A stretch of DNA of 64,000 nucleotides from Smittia aterrima (lineage: Eukaryota; Arthropoda; Insecta; Diptera; Chironomidae), in contig CP093831.1 in the NCBI GenBank assembly GCA_033063855.1, positions 3,410,001 to 3,474,000 of the forward strand, given 5' to 3'. The notes beneath the pieces were generated by a model. That model was not told the origin of the DNA and searched no databases. It worked only from the letters and a program-made list of their open reading frames with translations. The position numbers and the translations under genes were made by a program. Positions 22,515 through 35,041 of this stretch are shown piece by piece. The stretch's first letter is position 1. Every line of letters begins with the position of its first letter.

Positions 22515-25018
22515 AACTAAGCACTTTGTAGCCGTCAACAGTTTTTAACAGAAAGCAATCCAAGTTTAGCTTATCAATGATTTCTGCGTGGTCTCGAATG
22601 CCAATTTCCTTTGCCATTTCCTTCATCTCATCAGAAGTAAATAAATTACGTTGCTTGGTTTCAACTGCTTCTCTGAGATGCTCTAGATAAACCTTCATTT
22701 GCTTCGGTTTGCTCATCGAAGCTACTGAAACTGCTTGTTTCTTTGCTGGAGGACCACCTGATGTTGAAGATGACGGGAATGGCGAAGGATCATCAGCAGA
22801 ATAAATATCACTCATTGAGAATTTGACAAGGTTGATTACATCGATCGCATGTTCACGTGTTGCGTAGATTTCCAGATCAGCTCGAGCCCGAGAAAGTGTA
22901 AGCCGCAGTAAACCTTCAAGATATCGAAAAGTGATTCGTGGCATGTCTTCACCCAATGTCAACATTCTTAGTTCTTTGAAGAACTTTCTAATTTCATCTT
23001 GTGCTTCCGGTGTTATCTGTGGTTTAATATTCTTTCTTGCATATTCCAAGAAAACTTTCAACTGCTGGACTGATAATGTTTCTATCTTCTCCTCTTGATC
23101 TGTGCGGAGCCAGTTGAGGTTTTTGTTTCGGTTCATCATTGAAAAATTTGATGTCGTACTCGATTGACTGAAGAATGAGTTTCTTCCACTTTCAATTGTA
23201 TTTCGTCCACTTGTGTGAGCCAAAAAGTTTTGATCAGCATGTCGGCCATGATTTGATAATGGAAAAACGAGATCAAATCGTGAGAGTAATTGTGGAGAGA
23301 TCTTCAGGTTCTGGATGATTGTCTTTGATTTATCGTAGAAACTGCTGGTTGGATTAGCAGCGGCAATAATTGAAGCTACAGAAGAAATAATTGAGGTTTA
23401 TAAATGTTTGTCGACAACAAATAATTCTTATTAATAATACCTCGACATGGAGAGTTGTTCATTACTCCTCTTTTTGTAATGCTGATAACTTGCTGCTCCA
23501 TTGCTTCAAGAAGAACGTGAGAATATGACTTCATCTTATCAAATTCATCAATGCAACAAACTCCTTCATCGGCTAGAATCAGAGCTCCAGCATCGATCGA
23601 ACCGTCTGAGTTGATTTTGGCTGTCAAGCCAACTCCTGTAGAAGTTGGCCCGTTAACGAAGATTCCTTTCTCTGAAACTTCTGTGCAAGCTTGAAGCATT
23701 TTACTTTTACCGACGCCCGGATTTCCAACCAGTAAAACATGACTTTCTGATCGAAGCTGTGGCATAATGTTTCTTCCTGAGAGTAAACCTAAAAGAAGTC
23801 CTGCTTTGACTTCTTCACGCCCGAAGATCGAAGGACAAAGTGAGTGGACGAGAATTCGGAAGATTGAAGATTCTGACTTGATTAAGTTGATGAAGTCACG
23901 ATTAGTATCGTTGAGAGAATATTTTAAAGGCGCAAGTCGGTTGTGAACGTCTATAGCAAAGCATTTGAGATAAGTCTTAAGAAATTTGCCTTCTCCTTTC
24001 TTTAAGTGCTTTTTCTCATTTCGATGTTTAACGACTCCAGTGATTGTTACGGTAACTCCAACAGTAACTAATTCAGCGTGATTCTGAGTAAGCTCGACAT
24101 TTAGCTTCCCATCATCTGAGCCTTTCGTGACGTTTTCCATAAGTCCAATCATTCGCTTTGGCTGAATAATTGTGTAAGGTGATTCTCCTAATTTGATAAA
24201 TCGCCCTCGAGCTGGGCAACCTTTGCTGCATGAAGAAGGGTAAACGTATGTTCTGATTCCAGGATTTTGTTTCACGACCATCTCTGTTGAACAAGATGCG
24301 CAGCGGAAGCAAACCATTTTAAAGTTTAGTTCAACAGGATCCATGTGAAAGACTGTTCCAGTTATGCAAATTAGTTGATCAGTTGTTTGAGCTGCAGATG
24401 CAAAGTCGATGTGGTTCTCAAATCCGTAAGGTCTGTGAATCGGGAAATCGCGATTAAATATTTATCTTTGAATAATTTTTATCTTTTCACCTCGTGAATA
24501 TTTTGCGATGTCGGAGATTGCTTTGATTGTCAATGCCTTGCGAGTTAACAATAATGTTATGCATTGCTAATCCGATGCATGCGAGAGCTTGAGTCGTCTT
24601 TAGTTTGATATCTTCGTAGAAACTCGGCCAGTCTTCTGCAAGCTGTCCATCCTCCGAAAGAATCTCAAGCTTAAGGACGAGCTCTTGTGTTTCTTCGATT
24701 ACTGTTGTGTCGTAAAACTGTGAGTAATTAGAAAAATGTTTCTCAATTGCGCGGATCCGTGAAACTAAATCAAATGATTCCTTGAAGCCTAAAAGAAACA
24801 TTTCAATGAGTTTTGTGAATTGTCATCTCATCAAACTCACTCTTCTTGGGAAAATAAAGTTTCCAGCCAGCAAAACAACAATTTGGCTCGGGATTTGTCG
24901 TGAATTGATTTGCATTTTGATTTGATTCGTCTTCTGGCGGGTGATTCGAAGAAATGAAGAATAGAGGTTTGTCTGTCGATCTTTGATTTGCTACACCTCG
25001 ATTAAAAAATGATTTCAT
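22513..25018 (-). CDS. MCM8: DNA helicase MCM8 (homologue of Drosophila rec)
   Basis: AAA+ MCM-family helicase that, with MCM9 in most animals, acts in homologous recombination and meiotic crossover formation. Four exons on the minus strand: 25018-24841, 24788-24491, 24432-23441, 23375-22513; 776 residues (human 840). The MCM8-specific N-terminal GWKLYFPKKS block is followed by the OB/zinc region with CFRCASC and CSKGC. Walker A GNPGVGKS is at about residues 395-402, Walker B ADEGVCCIDEFDKM at about 447-460, then sensor region SIIAAANPTSS and arginine finger LLSRFDLVFP. The C-terminal winged-helix region is present. The apparent longer N-terminus upstream starts with TTG, so ATG at 25018 was chosen. 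All ATPase motifs are intact. Tail to tail with the four-cysteine protein gene. Confidence 0.93.
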
Positions 25019-26076
25019 TGTTGGAACTGATTTTGCAAAAAAAATTTTGAATAACAAACCGCGCGTCGAGAAAGTTTTAGCCCCTCAAAAATAAATTTCT
25101 TCAGTGAACGAGCGAGCGAGAACAGAAAATCATTTGTTTTTGTTTTATGTTGTAAATGAACAGCCTGTGCTTGTGTAAAATAGTTGTCGAAAGTTATTAG
25201 CACGTAGGTAAGTCAATAATTACCAAGAACCGGTTGTGCTCGATAACGTGTTGGGAAATTCCTTTTGGAATAAGATTTTGGCAAAATTCGGCTTTCAAGT
25301 CAATCATTTATCGATTGTGTGCCTTCTTGGCATTGAAACTTATTGTTAAAACGGATTCAGCTTCTAATGCACCGTGGTAGTGTTCCGGCTTAATTGGATA
25401 ATCAATTATATTGCCAATTCAGCTAGCAACCTCTGCTCAAACTTGTTTTCTCTTCATTGTGTTGCTTTCATGTTTCTAAGATTCTCGTTCCATTCGTCAT
25501 TACGAATCGTTGGATTTTTGGATATTTGTTGTGTTACATCACAATCAGCCGCTATCGCTCGCTAGAGAGAAATATCGATCGACGTTTTTTGCTCAAAGGC
25601 AATTTGCAGTTTTATTATTTTTTGTTTCGAGTAACAATGCTCAATTAAAGTTTCATTTGACGACGAATGAATTCTCTCTTATCATCAAAAGTGATTTATT
25701 TATAGGGTTGAGCAATCCTCAAATTATCTAGATCACTATCGGCGACGATGGAAAGTTTTTATTACTCATCAGTCATTAGACGTCATGTTAACACCCGAGG
25801 CTTGAGCAAAAAGTCTGATTCTAAATCACAGTCATTGAGCGCAAACGAGTATATGTGGCACAGTTGTGCGCCACTTCAACATGATATTTATCTATGTTCG
25901 TAAATTGAAATGATTCTCTTTTTTTTCGATTCACTTAAGTTCCAATCACTTGTTGGAATCGATCGACTGTTGTGTTGACAGTGAAGTTTCAGACTAACCG
26001 CAGCACTTGAATCCGAAAGCCTCCGATTTTATTTTATGTTAAAGTTGACAACGTGTGCCGTACAATAATTGGAAGC
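25019..26076. other. Divergent intergenic region between MCM8 and AHCYL
   Basis: AT-rich DNA holding the 5' regions of both genes. Short open frames here have no recognisable domains. A CG-richer patch near 25058-25110 sits just upstream of the MCM8 start codon. Confidence 0.45.
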
Positions 26077-29000
26077 ATGTCAAACGATAATCTACAAATG
26101 CATCAGATCAATTCAAGCGGCGATTCGCCTCTCGCCAATAGTCAAAACAGCAATAGCAGCACTTCAATGCAAAAATCAGCAAACATCCAGTTTGTAAGCG
26201 ACAGTCCGATCACTGATCCGGGCCAGACTAGCAAGGTGAGTGAATTTGCACGAGAGAATTTGCCTTTGAGCCTCTCCTTGCGGCTGTGTGACATGTTTAC
26301 GACCCACTTTTTTTATAGACTTAATTATCTTAACATTCCCCTCCAACTTTTCGTTTCTTTCGTTGTCGTGCACTGTTTACAACCATGTGACTCGACGTCA
26401 ATCACTTCTCCTGGAAAACTCCGCTAGACCAAACAATTATTTCTAGTCAACATCTGATGACGCTTCTGGTTGATTGTAATTTTCTACTTGAGTGGCGCCT
26501 GTGATCATTCAATCTCTTTCCTTTCCCGAGATGGGTTGTGAATTTTATCGACCCGCAATCAAAATTCCTTTCCATTCCATTCATCATAATTTGGAAACCA
26601 AATTTGTTGATTCAACACACAATTTCACTTCTGAAACTTTTCATTGTATCACGAGAACAAAGCAATGCCTAACAGAAGTTAAGTTCGTGTCTAGTCACTT
26701 GCATCCGTAATGACAAAACATCATTGAAGGCAAGCAAGTCGTGATAACAATCTCTTTTATTCATTTCAATTGAATTTAATTGAATCGGTCACACTCTCAT
26801 CCAAAAAGCGGGAAGAGCCAGAAAGAATAATTTATGTTGCGACAAACTCAATTTAATTGACTAAATGGCTTGTTAAAATTCGATAAATTAATGTTGCAAA
26901 CAAGAGAGCCCTCCCAGTAAACAATCACACAAACATTAACTCTCCTCTCCTCCTCCTGACAACAGGAAAAGGATAAAGACACAAAAGTTGTCTCGAGTGC
27001 GCTTAAAAAATCGACTCGCTACAGAAGTCGAAGCTTATCAGCGTCCTCAACAGATTCCTACAGCTCCGGTAAGTAACAATTATTAAATCCACGCATCATT
27101 GCCCTTCAATCTTATGAGCTACCTGTCTTGTTCTTTATTTTTTTCCGCTTGCGCGAGTGAAGATAAAAAAAAAGCAATTTCTGAGTGGTGATGATGTTGA
27201 CTGATTTATGACAACACTATAGCATCTCACACAGTTTCGTGGGTCTGATAATAAAAGAAACTCTTTTATTAAAGTGTTATCAAAAAGTGAGACACGATTT
27301 TAATTGGTCTAAAATGACATTGTCGATAATGACACAACGTGTCTGTCACTGTCAACACATCATTGAATGCGCGAGTCGCTTATCAAACCTGCTATCCTCA
27401 ACGATTTACACATTTTCTTGTTCACATTCCCTCTCGTTCTCCCTCCGGCGCGCTTCGCAAGCGAACAGAGAAAAAACGTATACGACAAACCCTTGCACAA
27501 TCGACATGCTGCTCAGCCAGAAATTGAGGTGTCAGTTTCTGTTGAGCATCATATGATGAAACATCGTCGACGAAGCAGTGCTTTCTGTATAAATATTTTT
27601 CTAATTGCTGTTGTGTTGTGCTGAGAATTATTTCCATCCTTTTGTTTTTCTCTGCAGCTTCCTACACGGGTAGCTCTAGTGAGGATGACGACGTGTCTCC
27701 AAGGGAGAAAATCCAGAGCAACACGAAAGGCTTTAACGACTTCTGCGTGAGAAATATTCACCAGCATGCTTTTGGCCGACGAGAAATTGAGATTGCCGAG
27801 CAAGGTGAGTTATTGATTTCGCTTCGAATCAATATTTTTCTCAACTCAAGTGTCTTTGTTGTTTCATTAAAAATAGAAATGCCCGGTATCATGGCTCTAC
27901 GTAAGCGCGCTTCCGACGATAAGCCACTAAAGAACGCCAAAATCGTTGGCTGCACACATATCAACGCACAAACAGCCGTTTTGATTGAAACTCTCGCCAC
28001 CTTGGGTGCTTCGATTCGTTGGGCTGCTTGCAACATTTACTCGACGCAGAACGAGGTCGCTGCTGCACTTGCCGAGTCAGGCTTTTCAATTTTCGCATGG
28101 CGTGGTGAGACCGAAGAGGATTTCTGGTGGTGCATCGATAAGTGTGTTAATGCTGAGAATTGGCAACCTAACATGATTCTCGATGACGGTGGAGATGCGA
28201 CACATCTTATGCTAAAAAAATATCCAGCAATGTTTAAGATGATCAAGGGAATCGTTGAAGAATCAGTGACCGGTGTTCACCGTTTGTATCAATTATCGAA
28301 GAGTGGAAAGTTATCAGTCCCAGCGATGAACGTTCATGATTCTGTCATCAAAACAAAGTTTGATAATTTGTACAGCTGCAAAGAATCCATCATCGACAGC
28401 TTGAAACGTTCGACTGACATCATGTTCGGCGGTAAACAAGTTGCGTTGTGCGGTTACGGAGAAGTTGGCAAGGGATGCTCGCAGGCTCTTAAAGCTCTTG
28501 GCTGCATTGTCTATGTGACGGAAATTGATCCAATCTGTGCTCTTCAGGCCTCTGTCGATGGCTTCCGTGTCGTCAAACTCAACGAGATTGTCCGCAGCGT
28601 TGATATCGTGATTACGACGACAGGAAATAAGAGTGTTGTGACACGTGAGCACATGGAGAAAATGAAAAGCGGATGTATAGTCTGCAATATGGGTCATTCG
28701 AATACAGAAATTGATGTGGTGAGTTAATTAGAGAGTTAGCTTAACTGTCCGATTGAGATTAGATTTGAAAGCTTTTTGCCTTGAGCTTTTATTGATTGAA
28801 ATCATTTTTTTTCTCATTTGTAGAAAGACCTTCGAACGCCTGATCTTACTTGGGAAAAAGTACGCTCACAAGTCGATCACATTATCTTCCCCGACGGCAA
28901 AAGAATCATCCTGTTGGCCGAAGGACGCTTAGTTAATTTATCTTGTTCGAGTGTTCCTTCGTTCATTGCTAGCATTACTGCTGCCACTCAAGCTTTAGCC

Positions 29001-29260
29001 CTTATCGAGCTTTATAATGCACAGCCAGGGCGTTATAAGTGCGACGTTTACTTGTTGTCGAGGAAAATGGGTGAGTTAGGAGCATAAAAACTTTATTGCG
29101 CAATCTGACACGCTTTTTTATCTTCTGTGTAGATGAATACGTCGCGATACTCCACTTACCAACATTCGATGCGCATTTAACAGAACTTAGTGATGAGCAA
29201 GCTAAATACATGGGTTTGAGCAAAGCAGGTCCCTTCAAGCCCAACTACTATCGGTACTAA
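26077..29260 (+). CDS. AhcyL1: S-adenosylhomocysteine hydrolase-like protein (AHCYL / IRBIT family)
   Basis: IRBIT-type protein: an AHCY-like body with an N-terminal regulatory extension that, in vertebrates, binds and inhibits the IP3 receptor when phosphorylated and regulates ion transporters. Six exons: 26077-26235, 26966-27068, 27658-27804, 27877-28718, 28824-29070, 29133-29260; 541 residues. The Ser-rich N-terminus contains RYRSRSLSASSTDSYSSASY, nearly the vertebrate IRBIT phospho-regulatory block, then GRREIEIAEQEMPG. The NAD-binding glycine motif is GYGEVGKG, and the C-terminus GPFKPNYYRY is the family signature. Introns 1 and 2 are longer (about 730 and 590 bases) than elsewhere in the window. 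They flank the small N-terminal exon, where this family often has alternative first exons. Classic AHCY activity is thought to be lost in AHCYL proteins. Confidence 0.96.
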
Positions 29261-30103
29261 AGCTTTTAATTGCAATCAATGGACGAAACGATTTTCTTGC
29301 GACTCATCGGCCGTTGATGATGAATCGAATTTGATTTTACTTAAAATTTGAGCCCACTTTTACTGTCTTTTATGTTAGTTTATGGAAGAATGTTTCCTGT
29401 TCATTGAAACATCAAATTTCAAGAGATAAAACTTAATCGTCTTGAGACGAATTTTATTTTTGCAAAGTAAAGAACAAATTAGTAAATCTCAAAAACCTTA
29501 ATAAACAGCCAATAGACAATTAAAGACAATGGATTTGTAAGTCAAAGCAGAAGGGATATTTATTAATTAATGTCAATTTAACAACACACGCGCCACACAC
29601 ACACAAGACGAAACTTTAAAACAAACGCTAAATGATAATAGAGAATGAGCAAAAGTGAAATGAAGAAATCAATAAAATGGACAAATTTAAAATAAAATGC
29701 TTTTGTTGAATTATTCATTAAAAGCATAAAGTTCTCTTTTGCAAACTATTTAATCGATTGAGCTTTCAAGATTTTGATGTTACGTAATCGAGTTCCTGAA
29801 ATTCCAAGAAGAAATCATTCGTTCCATCCAACTTAGTCCTTTATTAAACTCAATACTGCAAATTACAATGATTTTTACAAAGAAACTATTTTCTATCCTT
29901 CAAATTGAGGTCGAAATTTTAATTCTACAAAATGAAAATGTTAATGTGCGTGACTGAATGAAGAAATTTTCCAAGGAAATCATTTTATTTTCCTCATGCA
30001 AAATGATATAACTCCCGACTTGAAAGTTACGTGGTGAGCAAATGAACATTTATGCAAACTTCTATAAATATCTGAGTGGTGCTTAAGAATTTCTCGAATG
30101 GAA
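29261..30103. other. AHCYL 3' UTR and intergenic DNA
   Basis: AT-rich, several AATAAA hexamers (for example 29500-29505 and about 29670), a short ACACAC run near 29596. No gene seen. Confidence 0.45.
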
Positions 30104-30648
30104 TTAATTTGCGTATCTAAGCGCCACTTCTTCAATGAAGTCTACGCTTTCAAGTCCAACTTGAAGTCTACTGATTCGGTGAATTTCGTATTGATGACCA
30201 AACTGATATTCGATGGATCCGCCCGACAAAAATTGTATTTCGCGCTTCGTAAACTTTACGGCGATGTCGATATCTTCAACTGAAATGATATTTCGAAATG
30301 TTATCAACTAAATTGGGAGGTGAAGCCAACTCACCACCTGCAACAAAGAATTTTTGGGAGGGAAGAGAATTTGGCGGGACAATTAAAAAGGACGAGAAAG
30401 CAGAAAACCTTTTGTTAGTAACTCGAGAAGCAAAAGTGACGTCGACCATTCTCTTACCATCGTCATCAATCCACGTGTTTTCGATTTCTTGAACTTCATC
30501 CCACTTGTTAGGGCCTCGCTTGCATGTGACAATTACCGATGAAATTCCATTGTTATGGTGCTTGAACTTCGTTTTGAAATGAAAAGCAATCATTGCAGGC
30601 TCGCCGTCATCATTTATGGCGCTGTCGACACATAAATTAATGACAAAC
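30104..30648 (-). CDS. Galectin-like protein, 3' part (5' exon not found)
   Basis: Two minus-strand exons, 30648-30458 and 30279-30104, join in frame to about 122 residues resembling one galectin carbohydrate-recognition domain. The FVINLCVDS strand and IAFHFKTKF correspond to the galectin F-x-I-N-L and A-x-H-F-N-P-R-F strands. VIVTCKRGPNKWDEVQEIENTW corresponds to IV-N-S...WG-EER, and the final strands FGHQYEIHRISRLQVGLESVDF to the F-H-R...L-I-GD-V end. The canonical sugar-binding HxNPRF arginine is not kept (HFKTKF has lysine), and WG-EER is WDEVQE, so sugar binding may be altered. An acceptor (TTCTTTTAG) precedes 30648 in phase 2, so at least one upstream exon is needed. None is visible before CD2BP2 at 32399. 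Either a short 5' exon is hidden or the gene is degenerate. Confidence 0.55.
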
Positions 30649-32398
30649 CTAAAAGAAAAAGAAACTTTATTGTAGCAAAAGCTCTTCAATGTTATACGTA
30701 ACGAAAGCTTTTTCCTTTCGTACATTTCGCTTTTGGTTAGCAAATAATTTTTCCGGGAAATGTGAATCGATAATAATTTTTTTAAGCAAACGGAAAAAAC
30801 GCATTATACTTGACTTCAAGCTTTGAAACGAGTTTGCCAGTGATTCAACGGAAGCTTTTAAAATCCGGGAGCTTAATTAATTAACGTTTCCGAGTAATGT
30901 TTACTTTAGCTATTAAAATATTCAATGTTGCAAGAGTTTTCGTTGAGAATCTCAGAGAAACTCTCACAGAAAAACAATTCATCTTCGACGTATTTGCATG
31001 AAATTCAATTAAGAATCATGAGAAGAATTTTGTTGTGGGCGCAGTGCCGCGTCGCAACGAAAGAAACTCGAGAGAGAAACTTTTATTCAGAGAAATCAAT
31101 AAATGCGTGGATAGGAATTTCAGGCTCGTGTAGCGCCGTGATTCACTTTGATGATGCAAAATCTTGTTGGACTTTTCCGGTTTCTCTCGAACCCGCTATA
31201 GCAATTTATCGCCCGTGAGCTCTCGATTCAAATTCCATTTAAATAAGTTTCGGAAATATTTTCGTCTTTTGATTGGCATTGATGACGTCGCGTCTGAGTC
31301 ACTCATCTCAAAATTGCTTTAAGACGTCGAATTATGTGAGCGGAACAAGCGTGCAGCTAAATCCATGACCTTCGTCAATTATGTTTTTTCCCTCGCTTCG
31401 CGCATTCGTTGATTTATGTTCTCGCTTAAAATCTGACAAGTTTTATGTTTCTCTCGCTAATGGAACGCCTTCGCATCATCCAGACAAATCCAGTAAAATC
31501 TTAAAATTTATAACATGTGGCCTCACTGCAGAAGCATAGAGATTCAAGTTTTCATTTTAATCTTTTCGTTTATCGACCGACATCTTCTTGCGATATATAA
31601 AATTCACTTCTTCTATGCTCCGACATAAGGTCAAGTTTCAAGATGATCAAACTTACTCTTTGGGTCGCTGTTTCAGCTTCGCTTTGATTCTGATCTCATC
31701 GTTAATTTTAGGCCTTGTTGGCAACATTAATGTGAAGAATTTGCTCATGTCTATCAGCTTTTGCGATGAATCTGATTCAGGCAAGTTAGTTGGGTTAGTG
31801 GAATCCTTTTGCTTGCATAAATTAAGAAATTGAAGACAATTATTGACTCGTTCTAGACAATCGCCCATGCTCTTTCAAAGGAAAAACTAATGATAAAAGG
31901 TGTTTCGAAACTATTTTTTTTTGGTGCAATTTTACTTTTTTCCTTTGAAAATGGATCAATAAAAATATCTTTACAGCTCGTTATCGACTTTGTTTGATTT
32001 TCTTATCAACGTAGATAACAAATGACATTCTACACTTTTCTCAACGTCTGAGCTATGTAGGTATTCAGCAAATCAATAAGCAATTCACTTGAAAGTTCGA
32101 CTTTTCTCCACTTTATTTATAGATTTCTGTCTCGTGCTTCAATAATAATTAAAAGGCTGACGATGAACGCGGAACTTGTGCAACTCTTGCCGGCTAAAAC
32201 GTAACTGAGCGAGGAAAGAAAAAAATGTAAACAAATTTTTCGAGAAGAGAACAGTTTGTTTGAGAAGAAAAACAGTTTGTTCATGTAAGCGATACGAAAA
32301 TATTTAAAAGCTTAAAAAAGTTGCACAAAAATATTTTTAACGGATTTCTCAAAAGTACGTTCAGAAAACTTTCGGCATAGTTCAGAAAGTTGTTTACA
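30649..32398. other. Intergenic DNA upstream of the galectin-like gene and CD2BP2
   Basis: Should contain the missing 5' exon of the galectin-like gene. A TATATAAA box at about 31594-31601 is followed by a plus-strand ATG at 31642 that opens a hydrophobic 14-codon frame ending in TGA. No further gene could be supported. Confidence 0.4.
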
Positions 32399-33561
32399 AT
32401 GGCAAAACGAAATTTAGAGGATTTTGAAGAAGATATAAGCGATAACAAACGTTTTCTGAATGATTTACAAGGAGAAAAGAAGCACACATTAGACTCTGAT
32501 GAGAGTGATGAGGAAGAAGAACCGTGAGTAAAGAAAAAAATTGAAATTTTGTGAAACAAGCTTTAACAATTTAAACGTTTTAGAAATTTGCACCCTGATG
32601 ACATTGAGGGAGAAGAAGCCGGTGACGAGCGTGTTGATGCCGAAGAGGAAATTAAATTCACTCCATTCAACATGAAAGAAGAGCTCGAAGAAGGAAAGTT
32701 TGACGCCATGGGTCATTATCACTTTAATAAAGGCGACGAAAAGCATCTTGACAATTGGCTGGATGATGTTGATTGGGTAAAAGTCAAAAAGGACGAGAAC
32801 TACCGGAAGAAATATTACACAGCCGAAGGCGAATACAATTCGAGTTCTGATGAAGATGAAACTTTAGCGGAAGCGACGAAAAAATTTGATTCCCTTTCTT
32901 CATTCAAAGAAATTCTCTCATTCATGCAAGCTCAGGAATCAATCAACAAAACATTGCAGAGACTCAATAAATCAAAACTAAAAGTCAGCACAGCACAACG
33001 ATTCAAAATGAAGAAGCAGGGAATTGTGGATGAAGCATCAGAGACAATCACAAAGATTACAGGTAATTTCTCTATTAGAAACGTTTCAGTAAAACATAAT
33101 TTTTTAATGAACTCCACCCAATTTTCCTTTTAGGTCTCGTGAACGAAATTCTCACGAAAACCGGCAACATGAACGTTTACGAGTTGACCTATGAGCAGAT
33201 TGAATTGAAGGTGAAAGACATGGGAGATAAATCAGAAGCTGGTCCAAGCAAAGAACCAGAGCTTGACATGTACGCTGATGATTTTGACGAGAAAGAAAAA
33301 CAAGTCAAAGAAACTTCTTCGAAAACTGTAACCTTTGCTATCCCAAAAGCCGCAACGCCAGATCCTGTCGAGGAAGCAAAGCTCATGTGGGAGTACCGGC
33401 TTACACAGAATGAGAGTGATGTTATTCTCGGCCCATTCACAACTGAACAGATGTCAAAGAAAGCAGACAACGGTGACTTCAAAGAAAACGTCTTTGTACG
33501 TAAAGTCGGAGACGAGCGCTTTTATTCCTCCGCCAGAATCGACTTTGATCTGTACCTGTAA
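32399..33561 (+). CDS. CD2BP2: CD2BP2 / U5-52K (Lin1-type) GYF-domain splicing factor
   Basis: Component of the U5 snRNP and U4/U6.U5 tri-snRNP assembly, acting in the nucleus. Three exons: 32399-32523, 32584-33062, 33134-33561; 343 residues (human 341). The acidic N-terminus begins MAKRNLEDFEEDI with runs of Asp/Glu. Middle blocks HPDDIEGEE, FTPFNMKEELEEG and WLDDVDWV are typical of the family. The C-terminal GYF domain starts near WEYRLTQNESDVILGPFTTE, with the GPF core and the aromatic residues that cradle proline-rich ligands, and ends VRKVGDERFYSSARIDFDLYL as in human. Poly(A) signal AATAAA near 33574. Neighbours give no functional clue. Confidence 0.95.
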
Positions 33562-35041
33562 AATTTCACTCCAAATAAATCTGTTTGTTTTTCTAGAAAA
33601 TATCTACAATTTTTTTATTTCTTATGACAAATATTAAATACAAGCAGAACATAATAAACTAATTTAGGCACATGAAACGATAAAGTTTTAACTTATGTTG
33701 AGCTAAATCTTAAGTAAATAGAACCAATAACGAAAGCTTTGTCTTGCACATGAATTTAGACGACCCTAGCTGATAACTAAGTAATCTTTAAGTAAAGTTC
33801 TCTGTGCAAATTTCCTTCCAATCCGACAGCATATTACTTAGCCTTTAGAATTCTTCGTGGAAAGAACTTGCGTAATTGACGCAGAAATGCAGTTTAGTTT
33901 CGTCTTCTCTTAATTTTATTTCTCCTAAATATAATTTTTTATTCTTCAAATTTCATATCGCATTTCCTGGATAGAATGTCAATCATTAAACTCTCACATT
34001 TTCGCAAAATAATTCGCGAAACAAATTTCCAAGAACTCTTGTAAATTAAGCTCCGGAGACATGCGTGGAATATCCACGGCGCCCATTCTTCTTCAACAAT
34101 CATTAAATGGGAGTTTTCTGTTTCAGGTATCGCAGGGCAATTTGTCCATGAAATCTGCAACCTGATTTTATTTATTAAACTACGGAGATTCATTCGTCAT
34201 CGTAAAAAGTTTTTGTTTTCATCAATTAAAGTTTCAATTGTTTCGTTGGATATTTTCTCTCGAAAACTCTTAGAGAACTCGAAATTGCAAGTTTTGAGGG
34301 GAACTACAATTTATCGCTATTCGATTCAGGTTTTCATGTTTCAACATTCATAATGTGTATAAATCCTCTGTTTCTCTTTTGTTAAAGCACTGAAGAACCA
34401 CAACAAAGGTGATAAATGATAAGGCAAATGACGTAATTGAAGAGTTTATCTTTAAAATTTCTTTTCTCTCATTAAATTCTCACTAACTATTTTAAAACTC
34501 GTCCTTTTAGAAACGGCTGGCAAGATGTATCACGTCGTTTAAAGGGCGACGCATCTAATTTTGGGTCGGGAGTAACGTCAAAGAAAGATTATCAGCTCAA
34601 GATTTTTTTGTCAAATATAACTCTGACTTTAAAATGAAGATTGTAATCTTAAGTACAAAACTTCCATGAAATATTTTTTTTGTCTATTCCAAAATTTGTG
34701 CCTGAATGAAAATACTTTTGACACTGATCCCATAAATTTGTAAAATTTCTTCTTTTTAAATTTCCACTTTTCTTTTATCTCATATGACGTTTGAGCAACA
34801 ATAAAGTTTCCTTTTAATTAAAAACATGTCTTAGACTTTATACATCACCGTTTTTAAATTTCCATACTCTTGATCAGTTTACTTCTTCCTGCTTTTGAGT
34901 TTTATCTAACACTTAAGAAACATTTATCTTTTAGTTAGCCACTTATAAGTAAGAGTTTTCAAAACATTTCTTTCATTCGCTGAGAATCTCAGTTAAATTA
35001 CAGTCAAAGCTTTTTTCCAAGATGAAGATTTTGGTCTTTGT
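33562..35041. other. Intergenic region between CD2BP2 and the Domeless-like gene A
   Basis: Tail-to-tail spacer, AT-rich, with the 3' UTRs of both genes. No supported gene; the open frame at 33939-34193 (-) has no recognisable features. Confidence 0.5.

Noticed and set aside
24803..25057. Longer N-terminus for MCM8 (upstream start at 25057)
   Set aside because: That start codon is TTG; the first ATG in frame is 25018.
31588..31868. TATATAAA box followed by an ATG with a signal-like hydrophobic start, and overlapping frames on both strands
   Set aside because: The in-frame peptide stops after 14 codons, and no donor or matching downstream exon was found. Could be a relic, but cannot be supported.
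33939..34193. 84-codon minus-strand open frame between CD2BP2 and the receptor genes
   Set aside because: No recognisable sequence features and no splice partners.
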